Source: JAAFHB01 sp942493325 (GTDB lineage Bacteria; Bacteroidota; Bacteroidia; Bacteroidales; Prolixibacteraceae). From it: a DNA stretch of 64,000 nucleotides. The stretch spans positions 372,001 through 436,000 of the forward strand of contig OW818689.1 of the NCBI GenBank assembly GCA_942493325.1, read 5' to 3'. The position numbers were made by a program, and so were the translations under genes. The notes beneath the pieces are model-generated. The model did no database searches, was not told the DNA's origin, and saw only the letters and a list, made by a program, of their open reading frames with translations. Shown one piece after another: positions 1 to 8,702 of the stretch. The first letter of the stretch is position 1. Each line of letters begins with the position of its first letter.

Positions 1-1
1 T

Positions 2-877
2 TCTCCGACAGTAGTGGGTGATCTTTTATACATATATTCCGGAAAAGGGGTAATCACATGTATGAATGCTGCGGACGGCAAGGTCAACTGGAAAAAAGAT
101 GTAATGAAAGACTTTGATGGTCAGAATATTACGTGGGCCGTAACCGAAACATTGGTAGTGGATGGCAATAAACTGTATGTAACCCCGGGGGGAACTACGA
201 ATAATGTTGTGGCACTAAACCGGCTCAATGGCCAGTTAATCTGGAGCAGTAAGGGAGTTGGTGAAAAATCTGCCTATTGTACTCCATTACTCGTCAAATT
301 ACCGGGTCGCAAGTTATTGGTGACCATGACAGAAAAACATATTATCGGGTTGGATGCTGAAACGGGCGCCATGCTTTGGTCGCACGAACAGGTAAACCAA
401 TGGTCAGTTCATGCCAATACGCCGTTATTTTATAATAATGGATTGTTTTGTTTTAGCGGATATGGCCAGGGCGGAGTAAAACTCGATCTGAATAGCGATG
501 GAAGCCAGGTTACAAAAGCATGGTTTAGTAAAAAACTCGACAGTCGTATGGGCGGTGCAGTAGTGGTTGATGGATATATCTATGGTTCAGGTGATAATAC
601 AAGAGACTGGCAATGCACCGACTGGAAAACCGGAGAGCAGAAATACGCTTCGCAGGCAATTGCAAAGGGAAATGTTATTTATGCCGACGGGATGTTGTAC
701 TGCTACAGTGAAAAAGGAGAGCTTGCACTCGTTCCTGCAACTCCACAGGGATTCACTATTGCAGGTAAAGCGAAAGTTGAATTGGGTAGCGCACAGCATT
801 GGGCCCACCTGGTCATAAACAATGGTCGTCTTTTTGTAAGACATGGTAAATCCTTAATGGCATACAAAATAAAATAA
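2..877 (+). CDS. PQQ-like beta-propeller protein (5' end outside window)
   Basis: The reading frame is already open at base 2, and the GTG at 14 lies inside the protein, so about 100 N-terminal residues are missing. The fragment aligns by eye with the next two genes: the blade motif after 'TPTV', repeated G-x-L-I-W / W-x-x-D blade ends, and a C-terminus ending WAH-x(9-11)-G-x-L(F)-RHG-x-x-LM-Y. It belongs to the PQQ_2/quinoprotein-like propeller superfamily (Pfam PF13360 type), whose members are usually periplasmic. Cofactor binding cannot be inferred because the fold is often used without PQQ. A hairpin terminator follows at 911-950, so this gene may form its own transcript although it is the first of three tandem paralogues. 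Confidence 0.85.
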   Translation, partial: SPTVVGDLLYIYSGKGVITCMNAADGKVNWKKDVMKDFDGQNITWAVTETLVVDGNKLYVTPGGTTNNVVALNRLNGQLIWSSKGVGEKSAYCTPLLVKLPGRKLLVTMTEKHIIGLDAETGAMLWSHEQVNQWSVHANTPLFYNNGLFCFSGYGQGGVKLDLNSDGSQVTKAWFSKKLDSRMGGAVVVDGYIYGSGDNTRDWQCTDWKTGEQKYASQAIAKGNVIYADGMLYCYSEKGELALVPATPQGFTIAGKAKVELGSAQHWAHLVINNGRLFVRHGKSLMAYKIK

Positions 878-910
878 ATGATCGGGAGAAAATAATTCAT
901 TAAATATTTT

Positions 911-950
911 AAACGGGAGAAAAGGCTGTTAGGCCATTTCTCTCGTTTTT
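911..950 (+). terminator. Rho-independent terminator
   Basis: AAACGGGAGAAA pairs with TTTCTCTCGTTT around a short GC-containing loop and is followed by a T run. It lies 34 bases after the first propeller gene and before the next start at 973. Confidence 0.7.
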
Positions 951-972
951 AAGTGTTAATATACAATTTGTT

Positions 973-2214
973 ATGAAGAAAATAATTTTATTGGTGCTCG
1001 TTCTGTCAGTCTCAGTTCCCGTTTTCAGCCAGGTCATCCAATGGAGAGGTGAGAAAAGGGATGGTTATTTCAACGAGACCGGACTCTTGAAAACATGGCC
1101 TGCCAATGGTCCTGAAATGATATTGAAAGTCGAGAAACTGGGTAAAGGATACTCCTCTCCGGTGGTAGCCAATCAAACCATTTTTGTAACCGGTATGATT
1201 GATACACTGGATTATCTTACTGCGATGGATATGCAGGGAAATATCAAATGGCAGGTTCCCTACGGCCGTTCATGGTCGAAATCGTTTCCAGAGACACGTT
1301 CCACACCTACCATTGAAGGTGACCGGGTATATGTTATCGGTGGTTTGGGACGCCTGGTTTGTATCGATGCCAATTCCGGTAAAGAGAGATGGGCAGTAGA
1401 TGTAGATAAGGATTTTAAATCGGAATGGCACATCTGGGGTGTTTCGGAAACACCGTTGATTGTTGATGATAAAGTAATTTGTACTCCCGGAGGTGCAGAG
1501 ACTTCAGTTGTTGCTTTTGATAAAATGACCGGTAAATTAATCTGGAAAAGTGAAAGTTCCGGCGGCCAGCGTGCCTATGCCTCCCCAACGATTTATGAGT
1601 ACAAAAATTTCAGATTTATCCTCGCGGTCACCGCCACTCATCTGGTAGCACTGAATCCTGAAAATGGCAACGTTGCCTGGAAATATAAATACTACAAAAA
1701 CGAATTATGGAAAGATCAGCCTGGACTGATCTGGACAAACACGCCAATTTTCAAAAATGACGAGATCTTCCTTTCAATGGGTTACGATTACCCGGCGGTA
1801 ATGCTAAAAATGGATGCTTCAGGAACTTCCGTATCAGAAAAATGGACAAACACAACACTTGATAATCATCATCATGGCGTTCTGGTTGCAGGCGATTTTA
1901 TTTATGGCTCTAACTGGATCAGCAATGGTAAGGGGAAATGGGTCTGTTTAAAATGGGATACAGGCGAAGTAAAGTACGAAACCGACTGGATTAATAAAGG
2001 TGCACTGATCGGTTCCGATGGTTTGTTCTATGTTTACGACGAAAAGACCGGTACAGTTGGGTTAATTAAACCCAATCCCGAAATGTGGGAGGTGATCAGT
2101 TCTTTCAAAGTAACAAACGGAACCGGACCGCACTGGGCACATCCGTTTATTCAGGATGGTAAACTCTATATCCGTCATGGGGATGTTTTAATGGTTTACA
2201 ATATCAAAGCATAA
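973..2214 (+). CDS. Exported PQQ-like beta-propeller protein
   Basis: 413 residues. A signal peptide of about 19-20 residues (MKKIILLVLVLSVSVPVFSQ) predicts export to the periplasm. Right after it comes the motif QWRGEKRDG and then LLKTWP-x-x-GPE. This W/F-RG-x-x-x-DG plus LL-x-x-WP start is typical of quinoprotein-like propellers common in Planctomycetota and Bacteroidota. Several blades show Trp-docking ends (GKERW, GKLIW, GNVAW). The C-terminus carries the WAHP...RHGDVLMVYN block shared with both neighbours, so the three genes are tandem duplicates. It is spaced 9 bp from the next gene. No CxxCH heme motif is seen. The function is unknown; BamB-like scaffold or redox-enzyme roles are both possible. 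Confidence 0.85.
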   Translation: MKKIILLVLVLSVSVPVFSQVIQWRGEKRDGYFNETGLLKTWPANGPEMILKVEKLGKGYSSPVVANQTIFVTGMIDTLDYLTAMDMQGNIKWQVPYGRSWSKSFPETRSTPTIEGDRVYVIGGLGRLVCIDANSGKERWAVDVDKDFKSEWHIWGVSETPLIVDDKVICTPGGAETSVVAFDKMTGKLIWKSESSGGQRAYASPTIYEYKNFRFILAVTATHLVALNPENGNVAWKYKYYKNELWKDQPGLIWTNTPIFKNDEIFLSMGYDYPAVMLKMDASGTSVSEKWTNTTLDNHHHGVLVAGDFIYGSNWISNGKGKWVCLKWDTGEVKYETDWINKGALIGSDGLFYVYDEKTGTVGLIKPNPEMWEVISSFKVTNGTGPHWAHPFIQDGKLYIRHGDVLMVYNIKA

Positions 2215-2223
2215 TTCTTTACG

Positions 2224-3468
2224 ATGAGAATAATTATCAGTTTCGTTTTATTGCTCCTGATCACTTCGGTTCACGGACAGGAAATCGCTCAATTCAGGGG
2301 ACCTTTCCGTGATGGTATATTTCCTGAAAAAGGTTTATTGAAAAAATGGCCGGATGGGGGACCTAAACTTATGCTTCAGATTGAGGGTGTTGGCAAAGGA
2401 TATTCTCAACCAGTGATTTATAAAGGGATTATTTATATCACCGGAATCAAGCAGGATACAATGGATGTAATTTCTGCCTATGATTTAAAAGGGACATTGC
2501 TTTGGGATAAAGTTTACGGGCATTCGTGGGCAAACTCCTATCCCGATACGCGAAGCACTCCTACAATTCAGGATAATAAAATCTACCTTGTTGGCGGAAT
2601 GGGGACACTAAGTTGCCTTGATGCTGCAAACGGGAATGTGATATGGTCGCAGGATCCTCATAATCAGTTTAAAGGTGAATATCACCGATGGGGTGTGGCC
2701 GAATCTGTCCTGCTTACCGATCAGGCAGCCATTTATGTGACCGGTGGTGACCAAACTTCCGTGGTGGCATATGACAAGCTCACCGGAAAACTTTTTTGGA
2801 AGACAAAAAGCCTTGGAGGCACAAGGGCTTATGCCTCACCTTCACTGATTGAACGCAACAATTTTAAAATCATACTTGCCCAGACAGCCAATGACCTGAT
2901 TGGTATTAATGCGCTTAACGGGGAGATTATCTGGAATTTTAATCTTTTACCGTTTCACCTGGGTGATTCAGGAAAAGGTGCTAATACAAATATACCTATC
3001 TATCACAACGGTGAAATTTTCGTGACCAGCGGCTATGATCATCCCGCAACCATGTTCTCGCTTTCCCCGGATGGCAGGTCAGTGACTCTTAAATGGAAAA
3101 ATGATACGATGGATACACATCACGGAGGATTTGTACTGATTGATGGTAACCTTTATGGAACCAACTGGCAGAGCAACGCCAAAGGTCAGTGGGTTTCGAT
3201 GAATTGGAATACAGGGAAGATAAATTGGGTAAAGGACTGGTTTACAAAAGGTTCTATTGTGTCAGCCGACAATTTGCTTTATTGTTACGAAGAAAAAGGG
3301 GGCAATGTAGCACTGGTTCAGCCCGATGTAAATGATTTTAAAATAATCAGTACCTTTAAAGTTGAAGCAGGCGCAGGGCCTTACTGGGCGCATCCGGCAA
3401 TTTATAATGGCCTGTTATTTTTACGTCATGGCAATGTGCTGATGATTTATGATATTAAAGGTGTGTAA
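2224..3468 (+). CDS. Exported PQQ-like beta-propeller protein (tandem paralogue)
   Basis: 414 residues with a signal peptide ending at HGQ, followed by AQFRGPFRDG and GLLKKWPDGGPK, which match the previous gene nearly position for position. Blade repeats occur through the whole length (GTLLW, GNVIW, GKLFW, GEIIW), and the C-terminus again has the WAHPA...LRHGNVLMIYD block. It starts 9 bases after the previous stop, so the two are almost certainly co-transcribed. Family knowledge supports a periplasmic eight-bladed quinoprotein-like fold. The catalytic Asp/Glu and disulfide of true PQQ dehydrogenases were not recognised, so it may be a non-enzymatic or differently loaded propeller. Confidence 0.85.
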   Translation: MRIIISFVLLLLITSVHGQEIAQFRGPFRDGIFPEKGLLKKWPDGGPKLMLQIEGVGKGYSQPVIYKGIIYITGIKQDTMDVISAYDLKGTLLWDKVYGHSWANSYPDTRSTPTIQDNKIYLVGGMGTLSCLDAANGNVIWSQDPHNQFKGEYHRWGVAESVLLTDQAAIYVTGGDQTSVVAYDKLTGKLFWKTKSLGGTRAYASPSLIERNNFKIILAQTANDLIGINALNGEIIWNFNLLPFHLGDSGKGANTNIPIYHNGEIFVTSGYDHPATMFSLSPDGRSVTLKWKNDTMDTHHGGFVLIDGNLYGTNWQSNAKGQWVSMNWNTGKINWVKDWFTKGSIVSADNLLYCYEEKGGNVALVQPDVNDFKIISTFKVEAGAGPYWAHPAIYNGLLFLRHGNVLMIYDIKGV

Positions 3469-3547
3469 TCAAACACCGGAAAATCATCGCTGCTAATTCC
3501 AAAACTTGATTAACAATTAAATATTGTTATACATTCTAAAACTTAAA

Positions 3548-4975
3548 ATGATCCGAAAGAGTTTCCTGAATATTGCACTTTACCTGCTTTCTGCCATTGC
3601 GGTGTTGGTCATGGTGTGGTGGCTGATGGCAGATCCTACAGCAAAATTTACTGAGAGTCTGCCAGGACTTGATAATCGTGTGGCTGCCGATTCTGTATCC
3701 GAAAATGTTGAGATCGGCAAACTATTCGAAACCTATTCTTCGGAATACAGGGAGATGACAGAAACCTGGACCCGCTTCCGGGGAAATGATTTTGACAACA
3801 TCTCAAAGTCACCGATTAAACTGAAGGATAAATTTGGTCCATCAGGTGCCGATATCAGGTGGTCGCTCGAACTTGGCGAAGGACATTCAGGCGCGGCTAT
3901 TTATAAAGGGCTGGTGTACCTGCTCGATTACAGCGAGAAGCAAAAAGCCGATATGCTGCGTTGTTTCTCCCTCACTGACGGAAAAGAGCTGTGGAATAGG
4001 GGATACAGTGTTAGTATAAAAAGAAATCACGGGATGTCGCGTACGATTCCTGCTATTACCGAGAAATATATACTCACCATGGGTCCCCGTTGTCACGTTA
4101 TGTGTGTCGATCGGGTCGACGGAAAATTTCGCTGGGGTATTGATGTGGCAAAGGATTACATGACCGAAATTCCTTTCTGGTATACCGGGCAATGCCCAAT
4201 GATTGACAACGATGTTGCGGTCATCGCCACAGGAGGAAAATCGTTGATGATTGGTGTTAGTTGCGAAACAGGAGAAAAATTGTGGGAGACTGCTAATCCC
4301 GAGGGATGGAAAATGTCGCACTCATCAATTATGCCTTTTACATTTGGAGGTCGTAAAATGTACGTTTACAGTGCCATTGGCGGATTGGTAGGCGTTGCTG
4401 CCGATGGAACAGATGTAGGAAAAGTCCTCTGGAAAACTCCCGCATGGAACCATTCAGTAGTAGCACCTTCACCCGTTTGTATGCCCGATGGAAAGATATT
4501 TATGACTGCAGGTTATGGAGCCGGATCGATGATGCTTCAACTCAGGGAGAATGGCGGTAATTTTACCATAGATGTTTTGCAGGAATATCTTCCCCGTTTC
4601 GGGCTGGCCTGCGAACAGCAAACCCCTGTATACTGGCAGGGACATCTTTTTGGAATATTACCTAAAGATGCGGGACCGCTGCGAAACCAGTTTGTGTGTG
4701 TCAATCCTGCAGATTGTAAAAAAATGGTTTGGACAAGCGGTCAATTGGCACGCTTTGGATTGGGCCCCTTCTTTATTGCCGACAATAAATTTTTTATTCT
4801 CGACGATGAAGGAACATTGACAATTATTCAGCCATCCACAACGAAGTATATGCAACTCGACCAGGTAAAGGTCATCAAAGATGGTGCAGATGCTTGGGCA
4901 CCACTGGCAATAGCCGACGGATATTTATTACTAAGAGATTCAAAAACAATGGTTTGCATCAATATGAACCTTTAA
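3548..4975 (+). CDS. Membrane-anchored PQQ-like beta-propeller protein
   Basis: About 475 residues when started at ATG 3548; a TTG at 3524 would add eight residues without adding signal. An uncleaved-looking hydrophobic segment at residues ~8-27 (ALYLLSAIAVLVMVWWLM) should anchor the protein, with the rest in the periplasm. After a ~60-residue linker comes TWTRFRGNDFDN, a diverged version of the FRG entry motif of the neighbours, then propeller blades (GKELW, GKFRW, GEKLW, KVLW). It is more divergent than the tandem trio. The position directly before the NHL protein and the Fe-S genes suggests a shared periplasmic redox or assembly function, by inference only. Confidence 0.8.
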   Translation: MIRKSFLNIALYLLSAIAVLVMVWWLMADPTAKFTESLPGLDNRVAADSVSENVEIGKLFETYSSEYREMTETWTRFRGNDFDNISKSPIKLKDKFGPSGADIRWSLELGEGHSGAAIYKGLVYLLDYSEKQKADMLRCFSLTDGKELWNRGYSVSIKRNHGMSRTIPAITEKYILTMGPRCHVMCVDRVDGKFRWGIDVAKDYMTEIPFWYTGQCPMIDNDVAVIATGGKSLMIGVSCETGEKLWETANPEGWKMSHSSIMPFTFGGRKMYVYSAIGGLVGVAADGTDVGKVLWKTPAWNHSVVAPSPVCMPDGKIFMTAGYGAGSMMLQLRENGGNFTIDVLQEYLPRFGLACEQQTPVYWQGHLFGILPKDAGPLRNQFVCVNPADCKKMVWTSGQLARFGLGPFFIADNKFFILDDEGTLTIIQPSTTKYMQLDQVKVIKDGADAWAPLAIADGYLLLRDSKTMVCINMNL

Positions 4976-4985
4976 ATTGCGCGAT

Positions 4986-5945
4986 ATGAAGAACAAGGGG
5001 ATCGTCATTTTTCTGATCGTACTGGCGGTGGTCATCATCAGTGTGGTCGCGCTTGATTACAATGCTTCCAAACCTGATAACCAGCCCGGCAATCCCTATG
5101 AGTTAAATGTTGATGCATTCTCGAGGATCGATACGGCGATGATACTGTTTAAAGAGAGCCGGAAATATGACATCAGCTTTTTGGTTCCTGCGGGAGTCTG
5201 TTGGCACGATAACCAGGTATATATCGTGGGCGACCAGAAAATGCAAATCATACAGCCAACAGGCAAACTCATAAAGGAGGTTAGTTTCGACAAGGAACCA
5301 ACCTGCATATATACATCTTCCGCAAACATATTTGTCGGTTTCCGTAAATCGGTTGCGGTGCTTGATCACGAAGGGAATAAAATTGCAGATTGGAACCTGT
5401 TTTCCGACAGTACGGTAATCACTTCCATTACAGAACATTCGGGTATTGTATTCGTCGCGGATGCAGGAAAACGGATTGTTCGTAAATTCAACCTTGAAGG
5501 GAAACCGCAGGGTGTGATCGAAGGAAAATCGGGTAATGATCAGATTCATGGTTTTGTCATACCAAGTCCCTATTTTGACCTGGCATTTAATCCGGAAGGT
5601 GAATTATGGATCGTTAATCCCGGAAAACATGCGCTTGAAAACTATGCCACTGACGGCACCCTTCGTACATGGTGGCAGGCCTCATCCATCAAGGTGGAAG
5701 GTTTCAGCGGATGCTGTAATCCTGCCCAGTTTGCTTTTTTACCCGATGGGAGTTTTGTCACAAGCGAAAAAGGGATGGTCCGGATCAAAACGTATAAACC
5801 TTCGGGAGAATTTTCAGGTGTTGTAGCTGCTCCTTCAAAATTCACTGCAGAAGGCCAGGCACCTGATCTGGCTACAGATGATCAAGGCAATATTTATGCA
5901 CTTGATATTGATAAAAAGATACTCCGGTTATTTGTAAAAAAATAG
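4986..5945 (+). CDS. Membrane-anchored NHL/six-bladed propeller-like protein
   Basis: About 319 residues from ATG 4986 (the TTG at 4977 is less likely). The N-terminus MKNKGIVIFLIVLAVVIISV is a clear membrane anchor. The remainder contains repeats such as VDHEGNKIADW, FNLEGKPQGVIEG, AFNPEGELWIVNPGKH and TDDQGNIYALDIDKKILRLF, typical of NHL-type propellers. It starts ten bases after the preceding propeller stop and ends four bases before the small Cys protein, so it is part of the same operon. NHL propellers usually bind partners; no catalytic residue set is visible. A Cys pair (GCCNP) sits near residue 243. Confidence 0.8.
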   Translation: MKNKGIVIFLIVLAVVIISVVALDYNASKPDNQPGNPYELNVDAFSRIDTAMILFKESRKYDISFLVPAGVCWHDNQVYIVGDQKMQIIQPTGKLIKEVSFDKEPTCIYTSSANIFVGFRKSVAVLDHEGNKIADWNLFSDSTVITSITEHSGIVFVADAGKRIVRKFNLEGKPQGVIEGKSGNDQIHGFVIPSPYFDLAFNPEGELWIVNPGKHALENYATDGTLRTWWQASSIKVEGFSGCCNPAQFAFLPDGSFVTSEKGMVRIKTYKPSGEFSGVVAAPSKFTAEGQAPDLATDDQGNIYALDIDKKILRLFVKK

Positions 5946-5948
5946 AGG

Positions 5949-6152
5949 ATGATGAACAGAAAAGATTTTTTCAAACAAGGTGGGCGATTGGCGATATTAT
6001 CCGGATTCGGATTATTAAGCGCCTTTTTGGCCTATAATCAAAAAATTGAAACTCCTGAAAATTGTTCGGTAGCTCCGCAATGTAAAAATTGTGGTATACT
6101 TACTCAATGTACACTTCCACAAGCTGATAAGGAGAGAAAAAATGGAAAATAA
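5949..6152 (+). CDS. Small exported Cys4 protein
   Basis: 67 residues; two ATGs at 5949 and 5952, the second better spaced from the AGAGG ribosome-binding site. The start NRKDFFKQGGR followed by a hydrophobic stretch (LAILSGFGLLSAFLAY) looks like a twin-arginine-type or membrane-anchor leader, though it has RK rather than RR. The short mature part has four cysteines spaced C-x5-C-x2-C-x5-C (residues 39, 45, 48, 54), enough to ligate one metal centre. The gene overlaps the following Tat ferredoxin by 11 bases, so the two are translationally coupled. I recall similar small Cys-rich proteins beside Fe-S export genes in Bacteroidota, but no function is established. Confidence 0.75.
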   Translation: MMNRKDFFKQGGRLAILSGFGLLSAFLAYNQKIETPENCSVAPQCKNCGILTQCTLPQADKERKNGK

Positions 6153-6717
6153 ACCCAAAAACACCAGGCGTGATTTTATCCGGAACGGTACCCGCCTCTC
6201 TTTGCTGATCTCATTGGGGACTATTGGTGTGCTGGCAACAAAGAATCTGACGGCTGAAAAATATGTCTGGCAGATCGATCCGTTCAAGTGCACACAGTGC
6301 GGACGGTGCGCCACATCATGTGTAATGACACCATCGGCAGTGAAATGCATACATGCCTATGATCTCTGCGGTTATTGTGACCTCTGCGGCGGTTACCTGA
6401 AACCGGATGCCAATAAACTCTCAACGGCTGCCGAAAATCAACTGTGTCCGACGGCCGCCATTGAGCGTAAGTTTATCGAAGAGCCTTATTTCGAATATGT
6501 TATTAACGAAGATCTGTGTATCGGTTGTGCAAAATGTGTCAAGGGATGCACCTCATTCGGAAACGGATCATTGCATTTGCAGATTGTTCACAGTATTTGT
6601 GTGAATTGCAATGAATGCTCTATTGCCCGGTTATGCCCTTCGGAAGCCATCTCACGTGTAAAAGCGAGCCATTCCTATAAGGTGAAAGGAAGCTTTACAA
6701 AGGATGGAAAGAGCTGA
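6142..6717 (+). CDS. Tat-exported four-cluster ferredoxin (NrfC/NapG-like)
   Basis: 191 residues from ATG 6142, chosen because AAGGAG lies at 6129-6134; an upstream ATG at 6091 would bury the leader. The leader TRRDFIRNGTRLSLLISLG is a twin-arginine signal, so the folded Fe-S protein is exported. Cysteines fall in two paired ferredoxin modules: C50/53/56 with C102 and C76/79/82 with C60, then C126/129/132 with C165 and C153/156/159 with C136. That is room for four [4Fe-4S] clusters, as in NrfC/NapG electron carriers. It overlaps the Cys4 gene and is followed, after an AT-rich insertion, by a NosR-like membrane protein. The likely role is moving electrons at the periplasmic face. Confidence 0.88.
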   Translation: MENKPKNTRRDFIRNGTRLSLLISLGTIGVLATKNLTAEKYVWQIDPFKCTQCGRCATSCVMTPSAVKCIHAYDLCGYCDLCGGYLKPDANKLSTAAENQLCPTAAIERKFIEEPYFEYVINEDLCIGCAKCVKGCTSFGNGSLHLQIVHSICVNCNECSIARLCPSEAISRVKASHSYKVKGSFTKDGKS

Positions 6718-6758
6718 TTATAGGTTTACTACCATAATAAATGAAAAACTTTTAGCAG

Positions 6759-6766
6759 TAACTTTG
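6759..6766 (+). promoter_or_regulatory. Bacteroidota-type -7 element (TAACTTTG)
   Basis: TAACTTTG matches the TAnnTTTG -7 consensus of the Bacteroidota primary sigma factor, 15 bases before ATG 6782. No good -33 TTTG is seen at the expected distance. It suggests that the inserted hypothetical gene has its own promoter. Confidence 0.45.
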
Positions 6767-6781
6767 TAAACAAGGTTTTAA

Positions 6782-7324
6782 ATGATTGTAAATAAAATAA
6801 ACAATAAAAATGAATTTCTGATTTATCGGGTTGTAAAAATTATAATAGTATTCATGTTTGGATTTCTATTTCTGACATTGCCTTTTCGCGGATTAATCCC
6901 TTACAATTTCGGAAGTGCAAACCTGTATTGGGGATTTGTCATAATTTTGTTGATTTTCAGTTTATTTGAAGTGGTTTTAAAGCCAGCCTATTTTGAAACA
7001 TTGATATATGAAAAGGAGATAATTATCAGGACATTCACCCTGGATTTGGGAAACGGATTCGTAAGAAATGGTTTAAAAAATTTTATTCTCTTGTTTGCAT
7101 ACAAGAAATATTTACAGGAAATAAAGCTAAGTAAACAGGAATATAATGGCTATAAACTCATTATTGATAAATCCGGATTTCGAAGAATACTTATTCTCCA
7201 GAAGATTAATAAGTACGGAATTTATGAAACATCTGAACTAAACATCAGCTTGCTTACTCAGAAAAAATATACTGATTTGATTTTATCTATTGACCGGTTA
7301 AATGGCAAAGTAAACTTGAATTGA
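6782..7324 (+). CDS. Hypothetical two-helix membrane protein
   Basis: 180 residues, unrecognised. Two hydrophobic segments lie at residues ~18-37 (IIIVFMFGFLFLTLPF) and ~48-66 (LYWGFVIILLIFSLFEVVL), followed by a ~110-residue soluble part with short beta-like stretches, an arrangement seen in bacterial PH-like domain proteins. The gene is visibly richer in A+T and in AAA/ATA/ATT codons than its neighbours, has its own -7 element, and separates two genes whose products should work together. This suggests a later insertion. No function is proposed. Confidence 0.6.
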   Translation: MIVNKINNKNEFLIYRVVKIIIVFMFGFLFLTLPFRGLIPYNFGSANLYWGFVIILLIFSLFEVVLKPAYFETLIYEKEIIIRTFTLDLGNGFVRNGLKNFILLFAYKKYLQEIKLSKQEYNGYKLIIDKSGFRRILILQKINKYGIYETSELNISLLTQKKYTDLILSIDRLNGKVNLN

Positions 7325-7366
7325 ATTGTAAAAATTTAAATGGTAATAGTAACTAGATCACTGTTA

Positions 7367-8629
7367 ATGAATAAATGGATTAAAATATCGCTGTTTCTTA
7401 CTTTTCTGATCTTCAGTTTTGTTGGAATGTCTCAGCAACAACGGTTCCCCAAACCCGAATTTGGAACCGGCTACAGTCAGCCCACGCCTGTGACTCCCGA
7501 ACCTCGTGCACTTGCACTTGAATATACTGATGTGATCGTTCTGGTGATCGTACTTTCGATTGCAAGCTGGCTTGCAATCCGCAAACGTTCCCGTAAAGGT
7601 ATACTCTGGCTCTCTGTCTTCACGTTAATCTATTTTGGATTCTACCGCGATGGTTGTATATGTTCGATCGGGGCGATTCAGAATGTGGCCCTGACCCTCT
7701 TTGATCCGGGTTATGCGATATCAATAACTACTTTACTTTTTTTCCTGATACCGCTTGTATTCACGCTCTATTTCGGCAGAACGTTTTGTGCGGGGGCTTG
7801 TCCGCTGGGTGCCATACAGGATTTACTGATTGTTAAACCTTTATCATTGCCCGAATGGCTGCGCAAGACATTGGGAATCATTCCGTATCTCTACCTTTCA
7901 CTGGCAGTGTTATTTGCCGCGACGGGTACTGATTTTATTATTTGCAGGTACGACCCGTTTGTCGGAATTTTCAGGATGGATGCCCAATTTCATATGGTGG
8001 TCCTGGGAATAGCCTTTTTGTTGATGGGAATGTTTGTGGCACGACCCTATTGCAGGTTTTTCTGCCCTTATGGTGTATTGCTCAACTGGACCTCCCGTTT
8101 TTCGAAATGGCACCTTTCCATCACGCCGGCAGCATGCATACAATGTAAATTATGCAGCGATTCATGCCCATTCGATGCCATCGATTTTCCTACCGATGAG
8201 AAGCAATCGAAAAACAGAACATGGGGAGTGAACCGGTTTCTTGTTTACACCTTGATGATTCCTTTATGGATTTTCCTCGGTGGTTATGTCGGATCGAAGG
8301 CACATACATGGATTTCAAAAGCCAATCCGACAGTTTATCTTGCCGAACTTTTAATATCAAAACCTGAGGTCCGTAATGATCCTAAAAACCTTGATGTTCA
8401 GGCTTTCCTAAGCTCAGGTAAATCATTTGATACTCTTGTAGCGGAGGCTACAGTGATTCGTGAGAAATTCGATACCGGAGGATTGATTGTCGGCGGGTTC
8501 ATGGGTCTGGTAATTGGCATGACTATTCTAAGCCAGGTCATCTACCGGAAGAAAGAAGACTATCAGCCACACAAAGGCAACTGTTATAGTTGCGGGCGAT
8601 GTATGAGTTTTTGCCCTGTTAGAAAATGA
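7367..8629 (+). CDS. NosR/NapH-like membrane polyferredoxin
   Basis: About 420 residues from ATG 7367, chosen over ATG 7340 because it gives a signal-like start (MNKWIKISLFLTFLIFSF...SQ). Several membrane helices follow. The NosR/NapH signature is clear: the paired C-x3-CP motifs FCAGACPLGA and YCRFFCPYG, plus a DGCICSIG motif. A cytosolic [4Fe-4S] motif CIQCKLCSDSCPFDAI comes next, then another helix (residues ~370-390) and a C-terminal CYSCGRCMSFCP. Family members pass electrons across or along the inner membrane to periplasmic reductases or maturation systems. Here no nos, nap or nrf reductase is adjacent; the Tat ferredoxin upstream and NuoEF downstream are the probable partners. Confidence 0.88.
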   Translation: MNKWIKISLFLTFLIFSFVGMSQQQRFPKPEFGTGYSQPTPVTPEPRALALEYTDVIVLVIVLSIASWLAIRKRSRKGILWLSVFTLIYFGFYRDGCICSIGAIQNVALTLFDPGYAISITTLLFFLIPLVFTLYFGRTFCAGACPLGAIQDLLIVKPLSLPEWLRKTLGIIPYLYLSLAVLFAATGTDFIICRYDPFVGIFRMDAQFHMVVLGIAFLLMGMFVARPYCRFFCPYGVLLNWTSRFSKWHLSITPAACIQCKLCSDSCPFDAIDFPTDEKQSKNRTWGVNRFLVYTLMIPLWIFLGGYVGSKAHTWISKANPTVYLAELLISKPEVRNDPKNLDVQAFLSSGKSFDTLVAEATVIREKFDTGGLIVGGFMGLVIGMTILSQVIYRKKEDYQPHKGNCYSCGRCMSFCPVRK

Positions 8630-8702
8630 CAGGCTGATCCGATACACATTAAGAAATTAAAGTTCAAATTCAAAATATAACGTTGTCAATCATCTTATTG
8701 GA

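Noticed and set aside
3887..4321. 144-residue antisense frame inside a propeller gene
   Set aside because: A shadow of a well-supported gene, with no start signal or domain.
5103..5549. 148-residue antisense frame inside the NHL protein gene
   Set aside because: Opposite-strand shadow of a protein with clear propeller repeats.
7367..8629. nosR of a nitrous-oxide reductase operon
   Set aside because: The membrane Fe-S architecture is shared, but no nosZ, nosD, nosL or FMN-binding periplasmic domain is present in this window.
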